Part shown: one piece after another, positions 1 to 6,423 of the stretch | Position numbering within the stretch: the first letter of the stretch is position 1 | Layout: each line of letters begins with the position of its first letter | Assembly (NCBI GenBank): GCA_903931645.1 | Contig: CAIZDF010000152.1 | Coordinates: forward strand, 1-6,462 | DNA length: 6,462 nucleotides | Source: an uncultured Tolumonas sp. | GTDB lineage: Bacteria; Pseudomonadota; Gammaproteobacteria; Enterobacterales; Aeromonadaceae | Direction: 5' to 3' | Made by a program: the position numbers and the translations under genes | The notes under the pieces: model-generated | Database searches by the model: none | Seen by the model: the letters and a program-made list of their open reading frames with translations, nothing else | What the model was told of the DNA's origin: nothing

Positions 1-1171
1 GCAGGTAGGCCATGATGTCTTTGATTTCAGTACGCGAGAAAAACGACGTGCCACCGCTGATTTTGTATGGAATGCGGTTTTGCATCAGGATCTTTTCCAG
101 CAAGCGGGATTGATGATTACCGCGATACAAAATGGCGTAATCCTTCCAGCTGGTGCGGTTCATGAAGCGATGCCCCATGATCTCTGCGGCGACCTTTTCC
201 GCCTCATGATCTTCATTTTTTGCGGTCAGCACGCGCACCGGCATGCCGTAATCCAATTCGGAAAACAGCTGTTTATCAAATACATGCGGGTTATTGGCGA
301 TCAAAATATTGGCGCATTTCAGTATGCGGCCTTTCGAGCGGTAGTTTTGCTCGAGCTTGATCACACGCAGATTGCTGAAATCTTCCTGCAAGCGTACCAG
401 ATTTTGTGGTTGTGCGCCGCGCCAAGAGTAGATCGACTGGTCATCATCACCCACCACAGTAAAACGCGCGCGCGCGCCGACCAGCAACTTCACCAGTTCA
501 TACTGACTGGTGTTGGTGTCTTGATATTCATCGACCAGCAAATAGCGAATGCGGCCTTGCCAGTGTTCCCGCACTTCCGGATTGGTTTTTAATAACAAAG
601 TCGGCAGCAAAATCAGATCATCAAAATCCAATGCGTTATAGGCGCTCATCTGCCGCTGATAGCGGTCATACCATTTAGCGAATTTTTGTTCATCCGGAGA
701 TTGCGCTCGTTTCAGCGCTTGGGCTGGCAGAATCAGATCATTTTTATAGCGTGAGATGGCCTGCACTAATTGTTGTAACAATTCCTTGTCACCCTGTATC
801 TCCAGCTCGGTCAGCTCTTTGAGCAGACTCATCTGATCGGTGTCATCAAACAGGGAAAAGTTCGCTTTCAGTTGCAGATGCTTATGTTCCCGCCGGATCA
901 GATCCAGCCCGAGAGAATGGAAGGTCGACACCGTCAGGCCACGCGCCTCTTTACGACCGAGTGTCTGTGCGACACGTTCTTTCATCTCTTTGGCCGCTTT
1001 ATTGGTAAAGGTGACCGCAAAAATATGCCGAGCCTGATAACCGCATTCGCGGATCAGGTAAGCAATTTTCGAGGTAATGACCCGGGTTTTGCCACTACCG
1101 GCACCGGCTAATACCAGGCAGGGCCCGGATACATACTGCATTGCATCCAGTTGTCGGGGATTGAGTTTCAT
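1..1171 (-). CDS. rep: ATP-dependent DNA helicase Rep, N-terminal 390 residues (3' end outside window)
   Basis: Superfamily 1A 3'-5' DNA helicase of the UvrD/Rep/PcrA family, which in enterobacteria removes proteins ahead of replication forks and restarts stalled forks. Translating the complement from 1171 gives an unbroken frame to the left edge. Visible motifs are Walker A AGAGSGKT (residues 22-29), Ia TFTNKAA (54-60), Walker B DEYQDTN (214-220), motif [16 protein letters not shown] (241-253) and NYRS (276-279). The start MKLNP and the stretch LGRKEARGL (71-79) match E. coli Rep more closely than UvrD, from memory of those sequences. About 58% of the usual length of roughly 670 residues is present; domain 2B and the C-terminal motifs V and VI lie outside. 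The ATG is chosen because it matches the family's N-terminus; a weak GGTGA sits 6 nt upstream. No frameshift or missing catalytic residue is seen in the part present. Confidence 0.96.
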   Translation of the reverse strand, partial: MKLNPRQLDAMQYVSGPCLVLAGAGSGKTRVITSKIAYLIRECGYQARHIFAVTFTNKAAKEMKERVAQTLGRKEARGLTVSTFHSLGLDLIRREHKHLQLKANFSLFDDTDQMSLLKELTELEIQGDKELLQQLVQAISRYKNDLILPAQALKRAQSPDEQKFAKWYDRYQRQMSAYNALDFDDLILLPTLLLKTNPEVREHWQGRIRYLLVDEYQDTNTSQYELVKLLVGARARFTVVGDDDQSIYSWRGAQPQNLVRLQEDFSNLRVIKLEQNYRSKGRILKCANILIANNPHVFDKQLFSELDYGMPVRVLTAKNEDHEAEKVAAEIMGHRFMNRTSWKDYAILYRGNHQSRLLEKILMQNRIPYKISGGTSFFSRTEIKDIMAYL

Positions 1172-1206
1172 ACCTTGTCACCATTACCACATTGCGTCGG
1201 ACGAGC

Positions 1207-1215
1207 AGTATAGCA
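1207..1215 (-). promoter_or_regulatory. Extended -10 promoter for rep
   Basis: Read on the minus strand this is TGC-TATACT, a TGN extension joined to a -10 hexamer with five of six consensus bases. It predicts a transcript start near 1200 and a leader of about 30 nt before the rep ATG. No good -35 box is visible at 16-18 bp, as is usual for extended -10 promoters. The call rests on sequence match alone. Confidence 0.5.
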
Positions 1216-1237
1216 AAACAAAGGAAAGATACCTTGT

Positions 1238-1243
1238 AGGAGG
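1238..1243 (+). promoter_or_regulatory. Strong Shine-Dalgarno AGGAGG that fixes the start at 1251
   Basis: A full AGGAGG lies 7 nt before ATG 1251. The same frame is open upstream to an ATG at 1077, but that part lies inside the rep coding sequence on the other strand and has no comparable ribosome binding site. The start at 1251 is therefore preferred. Confidence 0.85.
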
Positions 1244-1250
1244 CAAGTCG

Positions 1251-1670
1251 ATGGCTTATGTAAATTCAGGAATCGAGATGAAAAGTGCGCACTATGATTG
1301 GAGGATCATCATCGTGATCGCGCTATTTTTAGTGGCGGTAATAGTCTTGGTGGCGTTGAAACTGGTTTATCCGAATTTTGAACCGGCAAAATTACTAGCT
1401 GGGGGATCTCAATTATCATCGGCCAGTGCAGAACCGGTGAAAAATACACGACCCATCATGGCGACAAAACCAGTTGCCATGGCCGCTAATCTAGTTACGC
1501 CACAACCCCAAATAAAACCGATATCTCCCGTTGCAACGCAGCCCCCGATAGAACGTCCTGCCGCGGTGGTGAGCACAAAAATACCACCATTGAGTTCGGC
1601 ACATAATACTGGTGAGACATCCGCCATCGTTTGTTCCGCCGAAGATCGCGAAGCGCAGCTTTGCCAGTGA
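1251..1670 (+). CDS. Small single-pass membrane protein with proline-rich periplasmic arm and Cys-bracketed C-terminal tail
   Basis: 139 residues, family not recognised. A short N-terminal segment with basic residues precedes one strong hydrophobic helix (about 19-40, rich in I, V, L and A). By the positive-inside rule (K11, R18 before the helix) this suggests a cytoplasmic N-terminus and a periplasmic C-terminus. Residues 50-125 are low-complexity, rich in Ala, Pro, Ser, Thr and Val, with a proline-rich stretch around 84-113 that looks like a flexible spacer. The last 12 residues, CSAEDREAQLCQ (128-139), match the tail of the next gene's product at seven positions with identical spacing. It lies 43 bp upstream of the TAXI gene on the same strand, with no terminator between, so co-transcription is likely. 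The architecture recalls TonB-like or anchor proteins, but no diagnostic motif is present and I assign no function. Confidence 0.8.
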   Translation: MAYVNSGIEMKSAHYDWRIIIVIALFLVAVIVLVALKLVYPNFEPAKLLAGGSQLSSASAEPVKNTRPIMATKPVAMAANLVTPQPQIKPISPVATQPPIERPAAVVSTKIPPLSSAHNTGETSAIVCSAEDREAQLCQ

Positions 1671-1713
1671 CGCATCACTAAAAATTATTAAACAGGGATT
1701 GAAGAGGTCATAA

Positions 1714-2838
1714 ATGATGAGTGCTGTTGCGTGTGTGAGGAAGAGTCTTGGTTTGTTAGCTTTGTGTTATATCAGCAATGCGGCGGCGTTAGCCAGTAAT
1801 GCTATTGTCACCGGAAATCAGAGCGATACCTATTACCGGATTGGCGAAGATCTCAAACAATATGCTATGCCGGAATTACGCAATCTGAGCTCCAAAGGGG
1901 CGGTGGATAATATTAAGGCATTGAGTAAAACGAGCGGGGTTTCTTTTGCTATCGTGCAATCAGATGTGTATCAGACTTACGTTAATCTCGAACAGAACGA
2001 TCCTGATCCTGCCGTCAGACAATGGGCCTCAGATTTGTTGCACTCATTACGGGTAATTGCACCATTGTATAACGAGGAGATTTATTTCATTGTCCATAAA
2101 GATTCGCCGATGCAAGAGTTACAAGATATTCAGGATAAACGCTTAGCGATCGGCCCTGACGGCAGTGGCACCAATCTGACGGCCAAAAATATCTACTACA
2201 AGTTGTTTGGCAAAGCACCGGTAGTGGTAAAACCGTTTATTGAAAATGGGGTTTTAGGCTCCGACGAAGGAACCAAATATAACCGCTCTGCACTCTGGCA
2301 TTTAGCTCACCCTGATGCAGGTTCGGAAGAACGAAAAGTGGATGTCGTGGTCTTGATTGGCGGGCAGCCACTGCCTCTCTTACAGCGGCTCGGTAAAGAT
2401 TACAAACTGCTGGCGACAAACATCAAAAATGATGCCACAGAGGCGCTATTGAAAGATTACAGCATCGGTTTTGCTGATCAGAAAAACTATCCCTTCTTAC
2501 CCAAACACATGCCTGTGATGATGGTGCAGTCATATCTGGTTACCGCACAATTTCGGGATAAGCAACGCAACGATTTTGTTAAAAAACTTGCCAGTTCACT
2601 GTGTCAAAACTTCGATAAACTGCAAGATCATGGCCATGAAAAGTGGAAATCACTGGTCTGGTCGCCCTCAAATCCAAGATTACCGTCACTGCTCTCCGGT
2701 TGGAGTTACTCCACGGTCACCAAACCGATCTTGGAATCTTGTTTGCCGAAAGGCACTGCGTCATCTTCTATCACTGCTACCAACGCCTCATCTCTGCCTT
2801 GCACAATGGAAGATCGTGCGATTGGTTTGTGCCAGTAA
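1714..2838 (+). CDS. TAXI-family TRAP transporter solute-binding protein (periplasmic)
   Basis: 374 residues. TAXI proteins are periplasmic binding proteins that normally deliver small organic acids such as glutamate or 2-oxoacids to a fused TRAP membrane subunit. A signal peptide is visible: R9/K11, hydrophobic 12-27, and a likely cleavage after ALA at 27. Family features follow: TGNQSDTYYRIGEDL (33-47), the ligand-loop strand FAIVQSDVYQTY (78-89), LRVIAPLYNEEIYFIVHKDS (112-131) and the GPDGSGT loop (147-153). An insertion around 183-208 (charged, with ALWHLAHPD) sits before the VDVVVLIGGQPLPLL segment. A Ser/Thr/Ala linker (about 348-361) leads to the tail CTMEDRAIGLCQ (363-374), shared with the upstream protein. 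Two ATGs are adjacent (1714, 1717); GAAGAGGT at 1701-1708 could serve either. No TRAP permease gene is nearby, so it is either an orphan subunit or a sensor; the ligand cannot be told from sequence. Confidence 0.88.
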   Translation: MMSAVACVRKSLGLLALCYISNAAALASNAIVTGNQSDTYYRIGEDLKQYAMPELRNLSSKGAVDNIKALSKTSGVSFAIVQSDVYQTYVNLEQNDPDPAVRQWASDLLHSLRVIAPLYNEEIYFIVHKDSPMQELQDIQDKRLAIGPDGSGTNLTAKNIYYKLFGKAPVVVKPFIENGVLGSDEGTKYNRSALWHLAHPDAGSEERKVDVVVLIGGQPLPLLQRLGKDYKLLATNIKNDATEALLKDYSIGFADQKNYPFLPKHMPVMMVQSYLVTAQFRDKQRNDFVKKLASSLCQNFDKLQDHGHEKWKSLVWSPSNPRLPSLLSGWSYSTVTKPILESCLPKGTASSSITATNASSLPCTMEDRAIGLCQ

Positions 2839-2851
2839 TTGCAGCGCTTAT

Positions 2852-2882
2852 AAAAACCGTCTGGTTTTCCCAGATGGTTTTT
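2852..2882 (+). terminator. Intrinsic terminator after the TAXI gene
   Basis: A 13-bp stem with one G-T wobble (arms 2852-2864 and 2870-2882) closes a 5-nt loop and has an A-rich 5' arm and a T-rich 3' arm. It starts 14 bp after the TAXI stop and separates that unit from csdA. Because the arms are A/T-symmetric it could also act on antisense transcripts. Confidence 0.85.
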
Positions 2883-2944
2883 GCATCACGAATCTGACAG
2901 ATTGAGCTATCATAGCAGCCCTTGTACACGGGTGATTTGATGTT

Positions 2945-4171
2945 ATGACTTCGTTTGATGTGCAGCAGGTGCGTGAGCAATTTCCGATCCTGCAGCAACA
3001 AATTAATGGCCATCCGCTGGTCTATCTGGATAGCGCTGCCACAGCACACAAACCGGAATGTGTGTTGCAGGCGATGCTCGATTTTTACCGTATTGATAAT
3101 GCCAACGTACACCGCAGCGCGCATACGCTGGCCGGCAGAGCCACGCAAAAATTTGAGCAAGCGCGGCAACGCGTTGCTGATTTTCTGCACGCGCAATTTT
3201 GTGATGAAATTATCTGGACGCGCGGTACGACCGAAGCGATCAATCTGGTGGCGCAAAGCTGGGGTCGGCAAACGCTGCAAGCCGGCGACGAAGTACTGGT
3301 GTCGGCGATGGAACATCATGCCAATCTGGTCACTTGGCAGCAGATAGCCAAACAAACTGGTGCGCAATTACGCATCATTCCGCTACTAAACAATGGGGAA
3401 CTGGATCTACAGGCGTATCAGGCCATGCTATCGCCGAACACTAAAATGGTCGCGCTGGTTCATGTATCTAATGTATTGGGAACTGTAAATCCGGTAGAGG
3501 AAATAGTTCGTCTGGCCAAACAGGTTGGTGCTTTAACGTTGATCGATGGCGCGCAAGCAGTGGCACATGCGCCGATCGATGTGCAGGCATTAGGTTGCGA
3601 TTTTTATGCTTTTTCCGGGCATAAAGTATACGGCCCAACCGGTATCGGGGTGTTGTTTGGTCGGCGGGAAATATTAGCCCAGCTGCCGCCTTGGCAATTT
3701 GGCGGCGAGATGATTAAGCAGGTTTCTTACTCTGATAGTGAATTTAACCTGCCTCCTTTACGTTTTGAGGCTGGCACCCCCGCCATCGCGGAAGCTTTGG
3801 GTTTATCTGCAGCGCTTGATTTTGTGTGTCAACAGCAGTCCGCTGGCGCGGAAACATATCAACAGCAGCTCTTACAGCATTTAATTGCCGGTTTACAACA
3901 AATAAAAGGTGTCAGCATTGTCGGGCAACCTGCGCACCGTCAGGGAGTGGTCTCGATTGTATTGGCACAAGCGCATCATCATGACGTTTGTCAATTATTA
4001 GATGCCCAGGGAATTGCCGTACGCAGTGGACACCATTGTGCAATGCCATTGCTGAATAGTTTAGGGTTGTCCGGTACGTTGCGGATTTCGTTAGGTGTCT
4101 ATAATAATAAAACAGAGATCGATATTTTTTTGCAGGCGCTGCACCAGGCTCTGGAGCTGTTAAATGACTGA
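2945..4171 (+). CDS. csdA: Group II cysteine desulfurase CsdA (SufS-like)
   Basis: PLP-dependent enzyme that converts L-cysteine to L-alanine and leaves a persulfide on its active-site cysteine for transfer to CsdE. 408 residues, near the usual length. Visible: LVYLDSAATAHKP near the N-terminus (25-37), TRGTTEAIN (92-100), His124 in EHH stacking on PLP, Asp201 in DGAQ, the PLP lysine K227 in SGHK, and catalytic Cys365 in RSGHHCAMPLL. The N-terminal INGHPLVYLD segment and the HHCAMP loop resemble SufS more than E. coli CsdA, but the overlap with a SufE-type gene and the nearby tcdA favour csdA. A weak GGTGA (2931-2935) lies 9 nt before the ATG. The preceding terminator means a promoter should lie in 2883-2944. 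TATCAT at 2908 is the only -10-like element I see there, and it has no convincing -35. Confidence 0.93.
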   Translation: MTSFDVQQVREQFPILQQQINGHPLVYLDSAATAHKPECVLQAMLDFYRIDNANVHRSAHTLAGRATQKFEQARQRVADFLHAQFCDEIIWTRGTTEAINLVAQSWGRQTLQAGDEVLVSAMEHHANLVTWQQIAKQTGAQLRIIPLLNNGELDLQAYQAMLSPNTKMVALVHVSNVLGTVNPVEEIVRLAKQVGALTLIDGAQAVAHAPIDVQALGCDFYAFSGHKVYGPTGIGVLFGRREILAQLPPWQFGGEMIKQVSYSDSEFNLPPLRFEAGTPAIAEALGLSAALDFVCQQQSAGAETYQQQLLQHLIAGLQQIKGVSIVGQPAHRQGVVSIVLAQAHHHDVCQLLDAQGIAVRSGHHCAMPLLNSLGLSGTLRISLGVYNNKTEIDIFLQALHQALELLND

Positions 4172-4622
4172 TTGGATTGATTTTACAGCGCAATTTCCGG
4201 TAGGTGCGGGTACTGAATTAGATGAGCAGTCTATTCATCAGTTACTGGCCGGCGCCAAGAGTTGGGATGAGCGTTACCGGCTATTGTTACAATTAACGAA
4301 ACAAGTTCCTGCTATCCCTGCATTATGGCGTCATCCGGATAATGAGGTCAGTGGTTGTGAGAGTCGGGTGTGGCTGTTACTCTGTAAAGAGGAATCAGGC
4401 CGATGTCATTTTGCTGTTGATAGTGAGTCCCGCATCGTAAAAGCGTTGCTGATCACACTTTTAGCTGCGGTTAATCATCAGCCTGCTGACAAGATCCAGT
4501 TGATCCAAGTAGCATCATACTTTGATGGGCTAGGATTTGCTCAGCATATAACGCCATCCAGAACAAATGGACTTCAGGCTGTGTGGAAAAAAATGAGTGA
4601 TTTTTGTGCAGTCTTTGCATAG
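4164..4622 (+). CDS. csdE: Sulfur acceptor protein CsdE (SufE family)
   Basis: 152 residues, the usual size. It accepts persulfide sulfur from CsdA on a conserved cysteine and stimulates the desulfurase. In E. coli this pair interacts with TcdA and is needed for ct6A formation on tRNA. The diagnostic motif is VSGCESRVWL with Cys65 as the acceptor. Also seen are KSWDERYRLLLQLTKQVPAIP (32-52), DSESRIVKALL (86-96) and YFDGLGF (119-125), followed by the family's HITPSRTNGL segment. Start codon ATG overlaps the end of csdA by 8 bp (ATGACTGA), which implies translational coupling and roughly equal synthesis. No terminator with a T-tract follows it, so read-through into the next gene is possible. 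Confidence 0.94.
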   Translation: MTDWIDFTAQFPVGAGTELDEQSIHQLLAGAKSWDERYRLLLQLTKQVPAIPALWRHPDNEVSGCESRVWLLLCKEESGRCHFAVDSESRIVKALLITLLAAVNHQPADKIQLIQVASYFDGLGFAQHITPSRTNGLQAVWKKMSDFCAVFA

Positions 4623-4642
4623 AATTACTACTATGAGCACAT

Positions 4643-4660
4643 TAATCGGGATTCCGATTA
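4643..4660. promoter_or_regulatory. Perfect 7-bp dyad, possible operator before the EAL-like gene
   Basis: TAATCGG-gatt-CCGATTA is a perfect inverted repeat in the 78-bp gap between csdE and the gene at 4701. It is followed at once by A/T-rich sequence with -10-like hexamers (TATTAT 4663-4668, TATAAC 4666-4671), so it sits where a -35/spacer would be. It has no T-tract and so does not look like a terminator. A role as protein-binding site or mRNA hairpin is inference. Confidence 0.4.
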
Positions 4661-4700
4661 GGTATTATAACTACCTGATGATTTAGGGTGGAGGAACCGC

Positions 4701-5372
4701 ATGCTAGACGGATTACCTGCCGTACTGAACAAAGCCTCGTTGAGATTCGTGGCGCAGCCCATTTTTCGACAAAAAGGTGAGTTGTATGGCCATGAAATGA
4801 TGTTGTTGCACAAACAACATAAAGACCCGGCTATGTTTATGAAAATCGTAAACCACATGGGTTTGCGTCAGAATCTGGATCTCGAAGTATGCCGTATGGC
4901 AGAGCCAGTGCTGCGAACTCATCGACTGACAGGTTGCTGTTGTATTAACTTGTTTGCTGATTCTTTGCAGGAAGAAGAGGTCATTGAAGCTTTATTAATG
5001 TTATCTGATCCAAGCGCTAATCGCTGGGTGATGGTTAACGTAATGCAGCTTGATGCCAGCAATAAGCAGTCCAGTTTGTCTGAAACAATCGCAGATCTAA
5101 GACAATGTGGTGTACGTTTCTGCTTTGATGTTAAGTTATTGATGCAAATTACCGCGATGTCTCTGCCGGTCGATATGCTGCGAATGGACATTCGCCATGT
5201 GCCGGAAGATCAATGGGCACGTTGGATTTCCTTTGCAGAAAGTAATTGCGTGCCGATGTTGGCTGCGGGTGTGGATGATGAAGCACACCGTGAGATGTTA
5301 AGTCAGCTAGGTATCGATTTCCTGCAGGGTAAAATCTTTGCCGATATGGTGTTGCTGAACCAGAACACATAA
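4701..5372 (+). CDS. Short degenerate EAL-domain protein, probably without phosphodiesterase activity
   Basis: 223 residues, almost entirely one EAL-like fold with no signal peptide, membrane helix, GGDEF or PAS domain. Family landmarks survive in order: LRFVAQPIF (14-22), GELYGHEMMLL (26-36, in place of GxEALLR), INLFADSL (82-89, in place of VNLS), FDVKLLMQI (142-150, where DDFGTG is expected), LRMDI (160-164, in place of LKID), AAGVDDEAHREMLSQLGIDFLQGKIF (188-213, in place of AEGVE ... QGY). The metal-binding DD pair and the EGVE glutamate are missing, so c-di-GMP hydrolysis is unlikely. Size and decay resemble YdiV-type EAL proteins that act by protein contact, but no orthology is claimed. 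Three successive cysteines (79-81) are unusual. A good GGAGG (4690-4694) lies 6 nt before the ATG. It lies between csdE and tcdA and could be read with csdE or from its own promoter. Confidence 0.82.
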   Translation: MLDGLPAVLNKASLRFVAQPIFRQKGELYGHEMMLLHKQHKDPAMFMKIVNHMGLRQNLDLEVCRMAEPVLRTHRLTGCCCINLFADSLQEEEVIEALLMLSDPSANRWVMVNVMQLDASNKQSSLSETIADLRQCGVRFCFDVKLLMQITAMSLPVDMLRMDIRHVPEDQWARWISFAESNCVPMLAAGVDDEAHREMLSQLGIDFLQGKIFADMVLLNQNT

Positions 5373-5378
5373 ATATCA

Positions 5379-5393
5379 ACACTATCGTAGTGT
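5379..5393. repeat. Small hairpin ACACTA-tcg-TAGTGT between stop codon and terminator
   Basis: A 6-bp perfect stem with a 3-nt loop begins 7 bp after the EAL-like stop codon and ends 8 bp before the main terminator. It may simply be part of the 3' untranslated region; no function is evident. Confidence 0.35.
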
Positions 5394-5400
5394 GAATTAG

Positions 5401-5441
5401 AAAGACCACAAAGACAATCAGGATGTCTTTGTGGTCTTTTT
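5401..5441 (+). terminator. Strong intrinsic terminator between convergent genes
   Basis: A perfect 16-bp stem (5401-5416 with 5424-5439) and a 7-nt loop are followed by T residues on the plus strand. It ends the EAL-like gene. Its 3' foot overlaps the tcdA stop codon (5440-5442). On the minus strand the hairpin also forms, but the trailing T-run is shorter, so termination of tcdA there is plausible but weaker. Confidence 0.92.
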
Positions 5442-6219
5442 ATTTGGCAGCTAATTTTTGTAGCACATATGAAACGGCGACAAAACCAAAGGTCGCGGTG
5501 ACCACGGTGGTTGCGCCAAAACCAGAAGCACAATCCATTTTCAGATTGCCGTCGCTGCTGGCTTTGGCACTACAAGTACCACCAGCACCATCCGGGTAAG
5601 TCAGTTGTTCGGTAGAATAGACACATGGAATGGCAAATTTTTTCTTCGGATCGCGGGGAAAACCAAAGCGGCGGCGTAATTCAGCGCGCACTTTCGCTGC
5701 CAGAGGATCTTGGGTGGTACGGGAAAGATCCTCAATGGCGATCTTGGTGGGATCTTTTTGACCACCGGCGCCACCTGTCGTGATCAGAGCGATTTTTTGT
5801 CGTTTACAATGTGCTAATAACGCTACTTTTGCCCGAATGCTGTCTATTGCATCAACGACAAAGTCAAAACGGTTATCAATATATTCAGTGAGATTTTCTT
5901 CGGTAATAAAGTCATCAATAATATTGATCTGACAATCTGGGTTGATCAGCCGGATACGCTCTGCCATTACTCCGGTTTTTTGCTTACCGACGTTACCTTG
6001 CAATGCATGGATCTGCCGATTGGTATTGGTAATGCAGACGTCATCCATATCGATCAAGGTTAGCTGACCAATACCAGAACGCGCTAACGCCTCTGCAGCC
6101 CATGAGCCGACACCCCCGATGCCGATCACACAAATATGACTTTGTTGAAAGCGTGATAATGCTGTTTCACCATATAAGCGAGCAATACCACCAAAACGCT
6201 GAGAATAATCTGACTGCAT
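5440..6219 (-). CDS. tcdA: tRNA threonylcarbamoyladenosine dehydratase TcdA (CsdL)
   Basis: E1/MoeB/ThiF-like enzyme that uses ATP to cyclise t6A at position 37 of ANN-decoding tRNAs to ct6A. 259 residues against about 268 in E. coli; the shortfall is mostly a shorter C-terminal tail. Visible: QRFGGIARLYGE at the N-terminus, the nucleotide loop GIGGVGS (33-39), LIDMDDVCITNTNRQ (55-69) with the ribose-contacting aspartate and the arginine finger region, VVDAIDS (121-127), TTGGAGGQKDP (147-157), and Cys230 in MDCASGFG, the conserved C-terminal cysteine. It faces csdA-csdE, its known functional partners, across one intervening gene. The Shine-Dalgarno is poor, but ATG 6219 gives the expected N-terminus, and an extended -10 promoter sits just upstream. 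Confidence 0.96.
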   Translation of the reverse strand: MQSDYSQRFGGIARLYGETALSRFQQSHICVIGIGGVGSWAAEALARSGIGQLTLIDMDDVCITNTNRQIHALQGNVGKQKTGVMAERIRLINPDCQINIIDDFITEENLTEYIDNRFDFVVDAIDSIRAKVALLAHCKRQKIALITTGGAGGQKDPTKIAIEDLSRTTQDPLAAKVRAELRRRFGFPRDPKKKFAIPCVYSTEQLTYPDGAGGTCSAKASSDGNLKMDCASGFGATTVVTATFGFVAVSYVLQKLAAK

Positions 6220-6252
6220 ATTAAATGTTCATACCAATATGAGATTTTAAGG

Positions 6253-6261
6253 ATTATATCA
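6253..6261 (-). promoter_or_regulatory. Extended -10 promoter for tcdA
   Basis: Read on the minus strand this is TGA-TATAAT, a perfect -10 hexamer with the TGN extension. It predicts a transcript start near 6246 and a leader of about 27 nt. No consensus-like -35 is found at 16-18 bp. Confidence 0.6.
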
Positions 6262-6338
6262 GCTTTGTTCGTTAGGCTGCGTTGCTCCGATAGTGGCTAA
6301 TTGTACTTTTTGTTACCTGTCTGCAGCTCATAGCTGTT

Positions 6339-6368
6339 TTGTCATTCCGTGAGATCAGGCACAATAAT
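6339..6368 (+). promoter_or_regulatory. Candidate sigma-70 promoter for the gene at 6424
   Basis: TTGTCA (6339-6344) and AATAAT (6363-6368), each one mismatch from consensus, are 18 bp apart. The predicted start near 6375 leaves a leader of about 50 nt. The rest of the 6220-6423 gap holds the tcdA promoter and A/T-rich sequence in which I recognise no RNA gene. Confidence 0.45.
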
Positions 6369-6423
6369 GCTAATTTGGTGCTTTTATTGCTTTAGCGCCA
6401 TCCCGACGTATCAGGAATAAGAA

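Noticed and set aside
80..592. 170-codon plus-strand open frame
   Set aside because: It lies wholly antisense to rep, whose frame is intact with all helicase motifs; the product has no recognisable features.
840..1111. Two overlapping plus-strand open frames antisense to the start of rep
   Set aside because: They are shadows of the rep coding sequence, with no ribosome binding site and no domain.
1077..1250. N-terminal extension of the membrane-protein frame
   Set aside because: It overlaps rep on the opposite strand, while AGGAGG at 7 nt clearly marks ATG 1251.
2777..3367. 196-codon minus-strand open frame across the csdA start
   Set aside because: It spans the terminator and the well-conserved csdA N-terminus and shows no family features.
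4643..4660. Dyad as an intrinsic terminator for csdE
   Set aside because: The stem is only 7 bp with modest G/C and is followed by GGTATTATAAC, not a T-tract.
4919..5409. Minus-strand open frames within the EAL-like gene
   Set aside because: They are antisense shadows; the plus-strand product carries ordered EAL landmarks and a strong ribosome binding site.
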